DNA from: Anseranas semipalmata
Taxonomy: Eukaryota > Chordata > Aves > Anseriformes > Anseranatidae
Direction: 5' to 3'
Assembly: GCA_013399115.1 (NCBI GenBank)
Contig: VXAA01005212.1
Location: 429,974-493,973, forward strand
Length of the DNA: 64,000 nucleotides
This document shows positions 23,714 through 38,700 of this stretch, one piece after another (positions within the stretch are counted from its first letter, which is position 1; every line of letters starts with the position of its first letter). Below the pieces are notes generated by a model that was not told the DNA's origin, did no database searches, and worked only from the letters and a program-made list of their open reading frames with translations. The position numbers and the translations under genes are program-made.

Positions 23714-26700
23714 TTGACAGGGTTGTGGTGAGGAGGAAAAGAGGAAAGCTTCATCAAATCAAAGACCTGATTAAAGAAAGCTGCCAAAACACTTAAGAAT
23801 AAAATCATAGCATGGAGTTCACAACATAAAAGGGAAGCTTTGTAAATATAAGGGGGCCATATCTATTAGCTGTAACAGTTACTGCTAGATGTGGTATGCA
23901 ACAGCCACTAGTTTCTTCAGTTCTTATTAGAGAAAGTTGTATCAGAAGTGCCAACTGAAGGAGTAAGCCTGCCCAAGTGCATCCCGCTGTGCAGGACATA
24001 ATGCCTCTACAGCCTCAGCATCTCTACTTTCAACTGGTGTCTGGCAGGAAGAGACCTCTTAATAGAATAAAAACAATCCTGCTGTCTCCAAGCACACGAC
24101 ACCCCACTTCATCTAGAAATCTATTGTCAACAGAGGGAAGGTGTTGGGAATTGGTGAGCAGCAGATAATGCAGCTTCAAGCATGCAGCTCAGAACAAAGC
24201 TGTGCACTGGGAAGAGATGACAGCGTTCAGCTGATTTCTTACTATTACCTCTTTCAGCAGAAAATTTTGAAAGAAAAGTACCAGCATTTTTTCTCCTTAC
24301 CATTTTTACATTATACCAAGTTTAGCACGGCAAACCTTGAAATGATAGCTAAGGAAGTGTTAGAAAAATGATAGATTATTTTTATATTTGCATAATTTCC
24401 CAGAGTAGTTTATCAGAACTTTAAGTTTCCTCCACATTATGTCTCCACATTATGTTAATACAGTGTCGGGAACTATGATGAGCACAAAGAGTGCAGGAAC
24501 TCAAGGTGATACATTAGAAATATACCCAAGCTCCCACAGAGCTAACAAATTAGAAATTCCTGGAAAACCTGTGGATGGCTACGTCAATAGATGTCAACAG
24601 AGGGTTTCTGGAAAAGCCATGTCTGTCCTTTCTCTTCAGCTAAGAAAACAGCATAAACAATATGGCCCTGCTTATGCCGTTAGTGTTCTCTTTAAGTGAG
24701 CAATACACAGGAATTACATAGCAATGATTTTTAACAGAGCACCAGGGGACTAGTGGTACAGTCTCGGCCTTTCCTGAAGAAGGGAAAAATGCTGATGCCT
24801 GTGATGTGTTATTTATTCATGAAAGCCTTTAGTCATTTATTTATGAAAGCATTTTTTAAAGAAGTAGTGGTGTCCTTCTTTAATAGAAAGAAGTCAGCAA
24901 CTCCAAAGTTGCCATGTAAAAAACACGCAACATCAGCTTGAATCTGCTACACGCAGGAAGCAGCGCCCAGTTATGCTTTGGCAGAAATGGCCCAGAAAGA
25001 CGACCAGTCAAGTATCGCCGGCTGCTGCTTCCGCTTCACTCAGACCTCAGCTAGCGATCAGCACGCTGTGGCTCCACCTGGTCAACATCTCATTGCATGA
25101 AAGACACCGTAATGGTGGCTCTGCCTGACCTGTGCTCCCTTCTGTGGTATAACCCATCAGCATGGTGTGCCCACAAGGGCAAAAACAAAGTTCAGCTACA
25201 CAAGCGGGTGCCCTCCAGAGTTACCTTCCATTTCTTTGCTCTGCTAACTGCCGGCATCCCTCCTCTTTCACAAATCTCCTCTCCTACTCTAAGGATAAAG
25301 AATGCTTCCATGTTCATTTGCACAAGGCTTGACAGTTTTGTGTTAAGTTGTTTCACTTCTAAATATTAAAACGGTAACATGAAAATGAAGAATTACAAAA
25401 CCATTTCAGCAACATGTCGGGTACATTTACTTGTACACATGCATGGTGCTAATACAAAATACAACATACGAAGACTACAACCAATAGGAACTTAAGTACT
25501 GTACAGATGGCAAACAAGCTACAGGTAAAAGGTTGCTGAATGCAGTTACTCAAGGCAGTTTTTTTTTTTTTTTTTTAACTATAATTTCAGGCCTATTTCC
25601 AATTTTATCCTAAAACCTACTAATTTATTCCTCCCCCAGTGATCTCAATTTCTCTCTTTTTGCTAGGTTTAAAACAATGTTTGGATTTTTTTTTTTTTTT
25701 TTTACGGTTACACAAAATCTGCTAGAGATGTTTGCATTGCTTATATCTAGTTTAAATCCCACATGTACTGTTTACTGCAATATTTGCCTCCTCTACAGAC
25801 CTATGAAGTTGAAAAGGAACCATTACACATCTATCATCAGAACTGGGGATCTGATTTATGTAATGAAAGATAAAGATCACATTCCAAACTTACTAAGGAG
25901 ACAAAAACAATAATAAAATAATTTTGTATACACTAGGTTGCATTTTAATCACAAACATGCGGGTCCAAGGTCATACAAGATTTTTTTTTCCCCTCCAGTG
26001 TTGTAAGGATTCTGAAGTTCTAAAGACTACAGAAAAGTGCTTTCTTGCATTTCTGCCAAATGAATTTAAATATCTTGTGGTTTTCACTCTACGCTATTTT
26101 AGACTGTCTATAGTCCTGGAATGCTTTATATCATAAATCAGCCCTACTTCAAACCCCTGCTGGGCTCTCCAGTCCATCATCTTACACTTTTTTTTTTTGA
26201 CAACATGTACTTCTCTCAAGAGAAGAGAGCTAACTTGAACCAGTAATCGGTGTGTTCAATACACAGTGTTCAAGATCTGCTTGTTCTTCCCCAGAAACAA
26301 CACTCAAACTCGCAGAAAAGCCCTCCCACACAGATTTTTTTTCCTTCTTACCACCATGGTGTCATCCACAGATCACCACTGTTTACTATCCCATGCCTTC
26401 TCCCTGCTTCTCATATCCCTCAAAAATACACAATGAAATTCAGTCCCAGGTCAGAAATAAACATTTCCCAACAGGAGCAATGAAGAGTGATTTGGTTAAA
26501 CAGCTCTATCCCAACATTCTCATTAAGCAAACATGCTGGATGGATCACCATTAACATTAACAGTTGGTGCCATTCAAGCATTGCTTAGGGGCTCTGCAGA
26601 AGAACTGTATGTGAATGCTTCTGCAAGGGATTAGTTGCTTGCTACTTGTGGGTGAGAAGCATGTTTGAGAGAAGGGGCACAGAAGGACCCAGATATGTAG

Positions 26701-29700
26701 ACGGGAGGAGAATACTGCAGAAATTGGAATGTTGGGTGTGAGAAAGGAGAAGGATCTGAACAGAGTTTGCCTATAGACTGCAATATAACAGGGGAAGGAG
26801 GAGAGGCCGATTACTCACCAAGACAGAGTCCTACTGCCTTCTATTTTAACCACGCCTTTAGGCATTAGCTTGGATAAACCTTGGCTAATAGCATAAGGTG
26901 CCAGAGCTAGCTCAATTAGCTCTCTGCTACACTGCAGCACAAAGGAATTAGGAGAACAGCAGGGCCCGAGTTGGAAGTTGATGGGAGGGAACAGATAGAG
27001 ACATGCTGATAAGCAGATAAAAAGAGATTTATCAATAAACTGATAAAAAAAGCAGAGATTTTGGACTAGCCATACTTATTCTATGAAGCTATTGCAAGAT
27101 GTTCCCATTTTCATTACAAAACCAAACAGCAAACCATACCTGAGTCAGAACATCCAGCTGCCCCATAATATGCTCCAAGGTATTTGCGAGACTGTTGTCC
27201 TCTTGCTGCTCGTGGTTCCTACCAAAATCCTGAGTTTTAGTTTTCTTAAGATGAACACCACAATCCATTTCTGATGGCTAGAAAAACAAACAGACATAAT
27301 CTGCTATTGCAATGCAAACAACTGGAGAAGGATTTCTGTTTTATGAATGGTAAACAGTAAAGAACAATTTATGTTGGGAAAGAGTTTATGCTATTAAAAA
27401 GGGCAAAAGAGAAGTGCAACTGTTTGTTCTTGCCACAGTTGGAAACGGAAAAGCTGCTGCAGACTCTCCTGTGTTCACAGTCTGGAGGTGCATGTGTTTT
27501 TTTGAAAGCCCTCATCAGGAAAGGCAAAGCTTAGACAGCAATCTTGGAACAATCCTGCAAGGTTCAAGATTTGTACGTGCAAAGAGCTTTGGCATGTTCG
27601 TGTGCTACACAGGTATAGACTGTACAGGTAAACGGGGACTTACATGAAGTACTACCTCCGAATTATAGAATTAAGCAAGCTACTCTGATAGGAGTCAAAT
27701 TATTTCACCCCAACAGTGTAAGGAGAAAAAGGTTTAGTGCACCACACAATAAAAGGTTCTCTCCATCTTTGTTAGTTGTAAGAAGGCATGGATGCAATAC
27801 TGTAGTTAAGTTCAGCAAAAGCAAAATGATCCAATATGCATTACGACACACAGTTTTGATTTAATGCTTATAATTTTACTTATATCTTGAACTGGTGCTC
27901 CCTCCTCAATGAGGTTAAGAACAAGATTACTTTGAAGTTTCAATTTCAACTGTTTTAGTTATGCAAGCCTGAATATTTCATTCAGAATAAATTAACTTTT
28001 TAAAACACATATAGATCTTTACTCAAGAACATTTTCTCATTCTTTTCTTTCAGAATGCTATCTTTCTTCTAGAACAAACACTGTTTGCATTATTTATCTG
28101 CATTATCACCAGCAGAAGTTTAGAGTTTATCTAACTAAACAAGTTAGCCAACCAATTAAGCAATTGCAGACTTACATTTCTTAACTTACACTAACAGACA
28201 TGATTTGAATCTAAAGCCAAGATTGCAGCACTCAAAACATAGTTCTCCATGGCCCGATGCCTGCTGCAGTTCCATCCCATGGATGGGACTTACCCACTTA
28301 ATTGCTCATGTAAATAGCTGAAGTTAGCATATCAACAAAAAGCAAGGAATTCTGACAGACTGAAAAATGGTCCCTGAGTAGCTTCTCTCTCTTCTCTCAT
28401 ACACGCTATGAAGGCATTTCTGATTAGCGCTGTTTTAACTATTTATCTCTATATTTGATGCAACAAGACTTTAGACCATCTCACACTGCTTTAAACTCAA
28501 AACTGTTCAGTGCAGCAGGATTTTTTTTTTTTTTTTTAAGATAAAAATATATTGAGGGTCTACAGGATCACAGGTCTACAGGATCCAGCTCACTGCCTTT
28601 TTCCTCAAGCCTGGTTGGGAAGGAAAGTGCAGGCAGAACATGCTCCCTGTGCAACAGGACATGCAGACCACGTCCATGGGCAGCGATGGACCACTAACAT
28701 GTTCCCTCACCAGTGCACATGCTGCTGGGCAGCACTGATTTAGGCCACAGAAAGGCTCGCAAGGCTGAGGTCCAGCCCAACAGTTAAGCAAAATAAGCAA
28801 TAAGCAGCACAAAGAACAGACACTTGACTGCATGGGGAAGAAAAGAGAGGTAGCAGCAGTAGTAGGCTTTGACAGAAGAACTCCTGCTACTGTCTGCTAC
28901 CTGTTATTAAGGGCTGGCCATTCTTCCAAACCCTGCCAACCAAACCACCTTCATAGAGCCATGTACCAAAAGGCCACTGCTGCATCAGGAGTAGGAAAGA
29001 AAGGTAAAGATTTAGGAATAGCTTAAAGGGTACATCTGACTTCTCTACGGGGATCACTCTGCTATACTGCAGGCTTGGGATGCAGCTGGGTATCAGGTGG
29101 TATCAGCCCTGTCAGCCTGTTAATTTGCTTCCAACCTCACAGCAATTTGGATTAGCCACAGCCCTTGGCCAACACGGGTCACACTGCACAGCCCTGGCAT
29201 AGGAGCCACATTCGAACTAGTTGTGTGCTACAGGTAGCCCTGGAGCCACGTGTTGCTCACCAATGCGCTAATTTAATCAACTAAAATATGCTTTTGCACA
29301 TAGGAGATAAAGCCAGCCTTACAAAGCTGCTATTTGCTGTGTAAATTTAAGAGCAAAACAAAAAAAAATGCTGCTGTTCAACAGCTAATCAGGATTAAAA
29401 AGCATGTTTTCTTGTTATTTTAAGACTGGCCATCATGTTTTGATGGTATAACTTTAGGCCAGCCAATCATGGCACAGCAGAAATTTGAGCGAGCTAACAC
29501 TACATACAACCTGCACTTAAAAACCCCAAATGATGATGAGCCATCCACTTCAAAACCCATTAGAACAAGCTGACTCACAGAAGCAGAAAAATGACTGTAC
29601 TAACATATTTTCTCCTCTAGCTTTAAAGCATATGTCAGACAGCTTTTCATAAAAAGCTGCTGGGTTCAACTCAGAGTAGATATTCTCTTTGCTACAGCAC

Positions 29701-32700
29701 ACAGTACAGAGACTTTAAGAGCGTGGTGTATTTGCAAGGGCAATATTGCATAGATGTTTCCACACCTCGTGCTGTAGGGAATGGATGGTCCCCATCAGGT
29801 CAAGCAGAAGCTGGAGGCACCACCAGCTGTTTGTCATGGATGCCACGTTCTGCAGATCGGCTCACAGGCTATGCACCACCACTGTGAAAAGCCCAGCAAG
29901 CCACCTCCACAAAGCCTGCATGGGCTCCTGAAGGCACTCAATGGTGGCAGCATTCCCCAAAACCAGAATGCATTTAAAATGTGTGACAATATGGCATACT
30001 GCCCCATTTCAAATGACACAGCTGCTTGAAAGCTTAAAGATCATCATGATCAAGAAGATAACTTGTAGGTAGTGTCTTCAGCAGTGAAGTTTTGAGTTCG
30101 TGCATCCACCTAAACTAGGGACACATTCATCCAGGAAAAAAAAAAAAAAACACTATGTCAATGTGTCATAGAAAATGACTTCCAAAAGGGAGGCTTTCAA
30201 CTGATGAAGGTCTTTGAATACTCAGTTCTAGAAATGAGCAACCCCCCCAACCCCCCCAAAAAACAACACCCAACTCCACAAGCACATCCTACCCAGCCTA
30301 CCCTGCCACAGCAGGTGCAAGAAGCAAGTATCCAACATCCACACCTACAGATACCACTTTGAATCGCTGCCCACAAAGAGTCAGGCAGAGAAACCGCAAT
30401 CAGCTTGCTCCAGCCTCTTACTCATCCCACCCGCTCAGATGGCATGAAGCTGCAACCTGAAATCTGGGACCTGGCCAAGCAGGCTTCTTGCAGAGGGGCC
30501 CTGTATATGATATTCAACAAAGCTTAAGAATCTGCCCAACACCGGCACATCCAGTGCAAGGTGATCTCATCGAAAACGCCTGCAAACCCTCAGCCAGACA
30601 CACACCAAAACACTGCAAGGCTTAAACACAGCCCACAGCATACACAGCAGCAGGACACCAGTACAGGGGGGCTGATGGCCAGCCAGGCCGAGGTGGATGC
30701 ACACTGCTTCCTCTCAAAGGCGCTGCGCTTTCCTTTTCACAGGTTAAACCAGAGCATTTGCATCCATCTGGATGGGATTCCAAACAAATCACCAGACTAA
30801 TTTCAACTCACCTTTTTAAGAGCCCAAGTACAAATATTTGTAGCAACACTACCCAAAGCATACTACCAGCTACATAAGCCTTGCGAACACAGGGGAGCAG
30901 TGATACTGTGCGGCCTTCCTACCATGACTTTGTGGAGAAAGGCAGGGTTTTTAATCCTTTCTGAATTTCCATGCCAAAATACCCTTTCCTTTAAGCGAAC
31001 GAAAGCTTTTCCTGCATAAGAAAGCACAACCAGGACTTCACAGAGCAGATGCTGAGGTGTTTACATATCCTAAAACTGAGTGGACCTCCAGAATTTAGTT
31101 TGACACTGATTTTAGAAAGTTGTCAAACATTGAAAAGAGCTAAACCAATCTCTTCTTCATAAAAAATTGGAAAGAGACTGTGCAATGGTCAGGTAATCTC
31201 CCATAAACACCTACCTTCACTTCTGTCATAGGTCAAATACAGCAGTGGTGCTGGTTGGAGCTGTGTTGAGGCAGTGATGCTGCCCCTACGGAACTGTTAG
31301 TATAGCCTCCAAATTTGACAGTGGTGAGCATCATTGTGTGGTCTTTCAGGGAAAGCCCTGCCCTTACATTTCAACTAAAACAACAATGTGCATATATGTA
31401 TATATGTGAAGGGAATATATATATTCAAAGGGAATCTTGCACCCAAGCGAGGAAGAACTGAAGTGCCCCCAGACTGAAACTATTTCCAATTTGATAAAGG
31501 AGGATTAAATCAACCCCATTCCTGACCATAAAAATGGACAAAAAACCCTAACAGACCAAACCACAGCTACCCTAATCTTAATAGCAATCTAAGCCCCGTG
31601 TTGAGCCAGCCACTACTGATTTAAATTCAAACCGGTTTTAAAAAAAGAGTTGCAGAAAAATATAGAAAGACCCCTGAAATATGCATTGACTTCATGACAG
31701 TCTCAGTACTGAGAAGCATCACGATCGCACAGACACCTGCGCTCCCATCTGCCCCATCTGCAAGGTGAAGTGCCAGCTGAATGCTACAGACAGGCACCAG
31801 AAACAGTGACACTGCCACAGAGGTTTCGGCTATTCCAGTCTGAGGTCAAGTGTACAATTTATTCAGCACAACCGAACAAATGTATTTGCCATTAAATATC
31901 TTATTACAACATCTGCTTATTAAGCATTGGGAGTATAGCTAGAAGCAGCTGAACATTAAAGGCAGAATGGATAAGCAGTTTCGGAATACAATACAGCTCT
32001 CAGTGACAAAGGGAAAACAGAAGTGATTTATTTATAGCAACCACTTAAAGACAGCACAGTGCAACTACTTGGGGGAAAGGGAAAATTAATCAGCCTTCAT
32101 TCCAGAGGTCTCTTGCTGAACTTTTCATGAAAATTGTTCTAGCTAAACAACATTGTAGCCAGCTATCATAAGGCTGATTGGGGTGTGAGGGCAAACATTA
32201 ACTACAGAATACACGTGAATCAGTAGTAAAATTGCAGTGGGCAATTTAAAAAATGCCACCTTGGTGGCAAATGGTGGTATTCAGAAAATATACTGACAGG
32301 ATAACCACCTACCCGAATTTTACACCTACTTATAAAAAGTAGGACTCTTATAATTCAACCCAGAGGATACATTTCTGTTTTATTTTCCCCCCCCTTCTCT
32401 TCACTCCTCTCCACTGGAAGGGAGTAACTGAGTGGTGAGAGGGAGTGGGTTCAGCTTTACCTCTAGTCCTTTAAATCAACTTCTACAGCATATCTACTGT
32501 TTTGTTTTTAAATAAAGTATGATGTAGAATTAGTTTTTAAATATCTTGGAAGATGGCATTCCCCTCAAGCAGTACCTTAATTGAATTTGTTATTCACTAA
32601 GTGCAACTAAATTCACTATCTTAGATGAAAAAATTCCCCAAGAAACTGGAGAGAATCAGGAAAAAAAAAGAGGTGGCACACACTGTTTATTTGGACCCTG

Positions 32701-35700
32701 ATTCTGCTAATCCAAATGAGAAAGAAATATCAAACTCTTCTATTTTAAGGAGTCATTTTCACCCACAGGTAAAGTGATATTTGAAATGTATCCCCACAGA
32801 GCAACAGTGACATCCAGTGGAAATATTAGCTTCAAGGTAAAGTCTGCAGGAAGGTCAGATGGAGTACACCATGCTAGGTTAGAGAACTCATTAAAAACTG
32901 AGAGGTAACGTCATTTCTCCCTGCTATGTAAAATATCATTGATTGAAAACAGCTCTCTGAGCACAAACATTTCTCTAGACTGGAAAAGCATCCCTCTTCA
33001 AGGTAGCACTGAAGTTTCTGGCGCAATCGCATTCTTCCAGACTGGCACTACTCCACCTCTATGCTCCAGACCAGCACAGAGTTATCAGCTAGGATACAAA
33101 TTAAATCAGTTTTGTCAAACAACTCATTGGATCACAGGTCATCCTTGCTCACCTCTTATCTTGGCGCTCAGTTCTGAAAACAGAAGAGGATGAGGAATGA
33201 AGGAAGGGAGGGATGAAGGAAGGGGAAAAGTACATTACTTCCCTTTATTTTTCTTTGCATTTTTGCTTCCCACCAAAAGGTAAGCTGGGTTAGAAACGCA
33301 AAAGGCCAAAAATGATTTAGACAGGACCCTTCTCCCCATTGGTGTTATTGAAAATACCAAGTTAAAACATTAAAACTTGGCACATCTACCATAATGGCAA
33401 CGTTTTTCCATAGGCCAATAAATATTAAACCTGTGATAACCCCCAAAAAGAAACACAGTTAACAGGTATATCTTTAAATCTCAAGGCACTCTTGTGCCAG
33501 TGCCTAAGCAGACCACTTGCAGAGGCAGGCAGATGGTGTAAGGTTTGTGTATTTTAAATGAAGCAGCATCTTACCATCCAGCTCTGCTGACCAAGGTGTC
33601 AGGAAGTATTGGTCTCTTCTCCCACGTGCCTGGTGACAGGACGAGGGGGAATGGGCTAAAGTTGCGTCAGGGGAGGTTTAGGTTGAATATTAGGAAAAAC
33701 TTCTTTACCGAAAGGGTAGTTAGGCATTGGAATGGGCTGCCCAGGGAAGTGGTTGAGTCACCATCCCTGGAGGTCTTTAAAAGACGTTTAGATGTTGAGC
33801 TTAGAGATATGGTTTAGTGTGGGCCTTGTTAGAGTTAGGTCAGAGGTTGGACTAGGTGATCTTGGAGGTCTCTTCCAACCTGAACGATTCTGTGATTCTG
33901 TGAAGGAAAAAAACAGGGGTAACAACTAATGTCCAGTTACAGTACTCAAACATACACGAAACCAGCCTATCCTTATATAGAAGACTGCACGTGGACTGAC
34001 ATTTATATTTGCTTGCAAAAATATCCTGTCTCTGGAAGTAATGCTATTCAGCAATCTCCAGCCAAGAGGTGGTTCTCTCCCTACTTCTGCCTGCAGGAAG
34101 GCTCACCTGAAGGGAAAAGCTGTTCCCTCCCTTCCCTCGTTTTACTCACCTCACTCTTCTAGCTCACTGTTTGTCAGTCCACTACACTTACCTCTACATT
34201 CTATAAATGTCACTTTTAAAACAAGTGAAACACGAGTATTATGTCCATTGAGGTAACTTCTGGTAACAAGCATCCATGCCAATCTGCCAGAAGCGCCCAA
34301 GCTACGTGTTGTCCATGCATTTCAGGAGGTCTGTGCTGAGCACCACTACACCATGGCATCAGCTGGGTATGTGTGCCACCTGAGATCAGGCTCATGTTTT
34401 CTGTGCTATATATTCTTCGTTTCATACAAGCCACTATAGGAACAGAAATATAAGTAGAACCATTGGGAATGACTTTCACCAAAAATTGAGCTATTGTTCT
34501 CTAGCTCTGTTTAAGATTGCTGTTAGGAAAAGCTCCCTAGCAAAACACTGCTAAAGCACAAGCAAACTGTTTATCCTCTGCCTTAGGTTATCTGGCTACA
34601 GGTTCTTTTACACCAAAAGCAACAGACTCCAAGGTAAAACGCAGAACACACACAGTGTTTTCACGAACTGTGAACAACAGCTTCCAGCTCATGCTCTTCT
34701 TCTCCATCATTTGCTTTTTTCTAATGAAGTATGCATGTGTTGCACAATGTATTACCATGCCTATGTTACATATGTATAAATACACCTGTTATGTATATAA
34801 ATACACAAATACATAAACATACCTCCCCCCACCATATATTTATGAACATATATAGAGAGAAACAAACAAATGTCCATTTGGTGTTTCACTTGCTTGAAGA
34901 TTGGATTTTAGCAGAAAAGTTTGAGGCCTTTTAAGCTTTTAAAGCTTGAGACATCTTCATCCATCTCTCTAAGCTGACACAGAATAGCAGCTTGGAAAAA
35001 TACATAAATCTTGCCTCTGTCTCTTTGCTTTGAATAATGACTCAAACATTAAAACAAGCCACATACAGCAGCAACCTAAGTGGGTGAATTTACATTAATT
35101 AGCCTGAGATGGTGCTGAACTAAAAAGGCAATTTTTATTCTGACCAATAATGACTTGTCAGGACTTGCCTTATTGTTCAAGAGTCTTAAAGAACAAATTT
35201 ATTCACTGTAAGACAACAAAAAGTAAAATCTGATCTTATTTCTGTGAAGAATCTTGTCAAACCAGAACACTAAGGGAAACAGCTGTAGCAGCATGGCTGT
35301 TCCCATCCACTGTTGGAAAAATTGCTGCAGGTTGTTGCAGTCATTCAGATCCTCTTGGAAAGCTAAGCTGAGAGTCAATACCCTGGCCTTTTCTTCTTAT
35401 CCAAGACCTTCATCAAGACAAGATAAAAAAACACTGATAAACAGTCTGAAGTAACATGTAAAAAAATATATATATATATATTAAAACACAAAAATGGAAA
35501 AGATGTGAGCTGTCATTTGTTTGTCCTGCACACCCTTCCCTATTTATATTGACCAGAACAAGGGAAAAGCAAACCCAAGAGTTTCAGGGGAAAGAGCAAC
35601 ATAAAGGCAAAACCTTTGAGGAAAAAACACAGTTTCACCCAGCAGCAACAACCACAAACTGAAGCAGAGTATTAGAGGGCTAACAATTAACAGAGACTTC

Positions 35701-38700
35701 CTGGAATATCTTCTGGGAAGAAGCTCTGCTGTTATCTGCTCATGAAGTCGACAGTAATGTAGAGTGAGAGAACGCTTATTTTGCTCTCATGCAGTTTCAC
35801 AGTCAAATTAAGATACAGAAAATCACAGATAGGCAGTGAGGCTCCACAAAGAGCACAGTAAACCAATATAGCTATCCAGCTCTGCTTGGGTAAATTCAGG
35901 CCTCCTGATATGAAGAAACCTGGTACTGCTGCTAGATGTTATTCTCTGATGAATTAAGAGTTCGACTCTAGACCTCACTTGGATCCAGCCTTTTCAACAA
36001 TGAAACTGAGGAGTTAAAGTTCTTCCCAATGGCTTTCCTATTTACACTTGTGTTCCTCTAGTTGCTTGATTCCACATACAACCATTACTTTGGCATTGAG
36101 ATTTTTGCAGATGTTATTCTCCAGAAGCAATGTTAGGATAGCCACCTGAGCATCACCCATACAACAAAGCTTAATTATTCCATCCTAAATTCCAGAAAGC
36201 CTCTTCATATCTCCTAAAAAAACCTCTAGGGAAAGTACAGCCTCTTCACGCACAGGCCACAGCAGAGACCACCTTTGTCCACACCAGAAAGAAGGGCGTG
36301 GAAAAATGAGAAGCCTTTTCCTCCGTTCCTCTTGAACCTCTCTCTCCTCACAAAAATGTGAGGAGATCACAGCTTGTAACAGGCTTACATGAGCAGGCTC
36401 CTTTCAACAAAAGGGAGAGTGAAAATTAGTCAGGTATGAGTAATCATCTGCAGCTGCACCACTTGTGAAGGATGTGGGGAAGAACTTCTTAATATCCTGT
36501 GATCAGCTGTAGTAAGACTCCTGCCCTCCCCTGTCAAGCTTCTGCTTGGACAGCAGAGCAGCGTAGAAAGCAGTGGAAACTTATCTTGAGCACTCATCAC
36601 TGTTGTTCTTTAAGTCAATAATCTACCTACCTGTTCCAAGAAGAAGACAACCATATACCAGACTACAGCTTCTCAGAGTGGGAAAACATCCTAGGAGAAA
36701 CAAGGTGACAAGCAGAAGACTGGAGGGAGAGAAGAGAAGAGAAAAGAAAAGAAAAAGAAAAATCGATTTGCAGACCACATTTAACCTGAAGGATGATCCC
36801 CCGCTGTTGAATACAGGATTCTTCTCCTACAGTTCTTAAAAATAAGGTAATAAACAGAAGGAGGTAGAGGAGATGCAAACAGAAATGCATTCACATCCAA
36901 TTGCACAGAGCTCCAGCTGTGCCTTCCCAGGAGGGAATTTCACAGCAAGTTAATAAAAAAAATGTACAGAAGTATTTGTAAGTATTAATGGATGCCAAAA
37001 TTAGAGATAGTTACTGATTTGGAAGCCAAAAGGTCAAAAAAAAGAAAAAGCACATCTGGCCTCTGAGTAATTCAGGAGGAATTTATTTACACAGAGAATG
37101 ACTGGCTGACAGACTGAACTGCCACAGTCAGCATGGAGACCACGGCCGAGCACCAAAGGCACCCAAGGTCACTAAACACAGAAGGGAACAAGCAAAGGAG
37201 AGGTGGAGATGGGTTTGGAAGTTCAGTTACAGGCCTCAGGGAGTTTTATGATCAGATCACTGTTTTCACACATTTTTCTTTAGGAAAACTTATGGCTTAT
37301 CACCCCTGTCAGAACTTAGGCTTTTGTAGCAATTTATTGTTAAACCAAAAGTTACCTCCCGGAGAGTAAAACCAATATTGAAGATACATGAAATTGTGTG
37401 TACTTAGGCAGCAAAATAAGGGCACATCTCCTCTTTCTTCAGGTAGAAGTTAATTGCAGTTGATAATTATTCAGGCTCTGGTTTGTTCAGGAAGGACTTT
37501 CCAGTCAAGATACAGGAGAACCATGCTGAAATGACAGTCTCCATACAAAGTCTCATGGACTACACAAGGAATTAGTCTCCCATCTGTTTTGGAAAAATAG
37601 ACATTGAAGAAATAAGCATAATCCAATGCCTCATGGAAAAAAAAATTTAAACCCATCAGTGTAGAAAAAGGCCTAAATGCCCATCATCTTAACCAAAAGG
37701 CACATTTGAGGAGCCACGGGCTATTTATCTTTTGTTTAGAAGTCCTTTCTGCTGAAGCACTGCTCTTCCCAATCTTCGCTAAGCCTGCTATGTCATTAGC
37801 TTTCAAATTTGGTAGCTCTGCAATTGAGTACCATTTATCTTGTAAGGAGCTAAGTATATTTAAAACATTTGTGCACTTGAACTTAATAAATAAATAAATA
37901 AAACCAAAGACTTCCTGGCAGAAGGGTGACAGAGGACAACTTTGCATCTCTGCCCATGTGAGTTTGGTCTCCCAAACTGTCCTAACCAAGGGGCTACTCA
38001 CGTGGGCAGTTCTCAGCTTCATACTGGGAGCTGAGAACTAAGCTGTGCTTTCTGAACAAGGGTAGCTAAGACACTTGCTGGTTTAATCATTTGAACTTAT
38101 CCTACAGCTTATCTCCAAAGCAAAAAGCTTGCACACATACAACTTTTCTCAGGAAAAGTAACATTGCATCCATGTACAGCATATATTTAAGTTACATGGC
38201 TGCAGAATTCACCACTGAGGTCTCAAGAGAAACACCTCCCATCACCACCTGAAGCTTATGTTCTGCCATACCGGTCACCTCTCTCACCAGGATACCCTCG
38301 GTTTGAGATAAACAAGCAAACCACACAACACTCGCAGACTGTGCCTTTCGGACATCGGAAGCTCCCCTTTCCCCTGTTAAAGACTGCTTTGCCTCTGAGG
38401 TGCCACAACCTGAACAACTCAAAGTATTTTTCCTTAGAAAGTTTGATGCAATGGCAAAAAGGGTCAGAGGCTTAGACATAAAGCCTCCTCATCAGCCCCT
38501 CTTTGCCTTGTACTTGGCACAAGGAGTGCCTACAGAAGGCATGTTTATATTTATATTTAAGATTGAGTAAAGAATCTCTCCATCAGTGATGATTTCCTAT
38601 TTTCCACAACATCACATTAAAAACAAATGTTTACTAACTGAGCTCATACAACAATTTGTTATCTATCATTTTCAGCGAGTGTACAAATTTAGATAAATAC

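Larger units (their letters stand above)
17552..27139 (-). other. POC1A last intron, 9588 bp
   Basis: This intron splits the C-terminal coiled coil between LDVLTQ and TVSILEQ. It contains a MIR-like SINE (18195-18325), a CR1 3' fragment (22664-22774) and an A33 tract (23678-23710). Open reading stretches inside it, for example 18318-18896 on the minus strand, have no family motif and overlap the repeat, so they are not called as genes. Confidence 0.88.

Noticed and set aside
29529..29573. Another C/D-like pairing (ATGATGA ... CTGA)
   Set aside because: Spacing is only about 35 nt with no terminal stem, so it is consistent with chance.
33545..33817. 90-codon open stretch that looks like a small protein
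   Set aside because: Most of it is the C-terminal end of CR1 ORF2, so it is annotated as a transposon, not a host gene.
38192..38479. Open stretch with acceptor-like (gttgttcag) and donor-like (CTG|gtgaga) sites, a possible extra POC1A exon
   Set aside because: With the required phase 0 entry the frame hits a stop within about ten codons. The open frame does not fit the flanking exon phases and resembles no POC1 sequence.
38586..38641. Possible box C/D snoRNA (GTGATGA ... CTGA)
   Set aside because: There is no complementary terminal stem and the length is too short. No convincing C'/D' boxes were seen.
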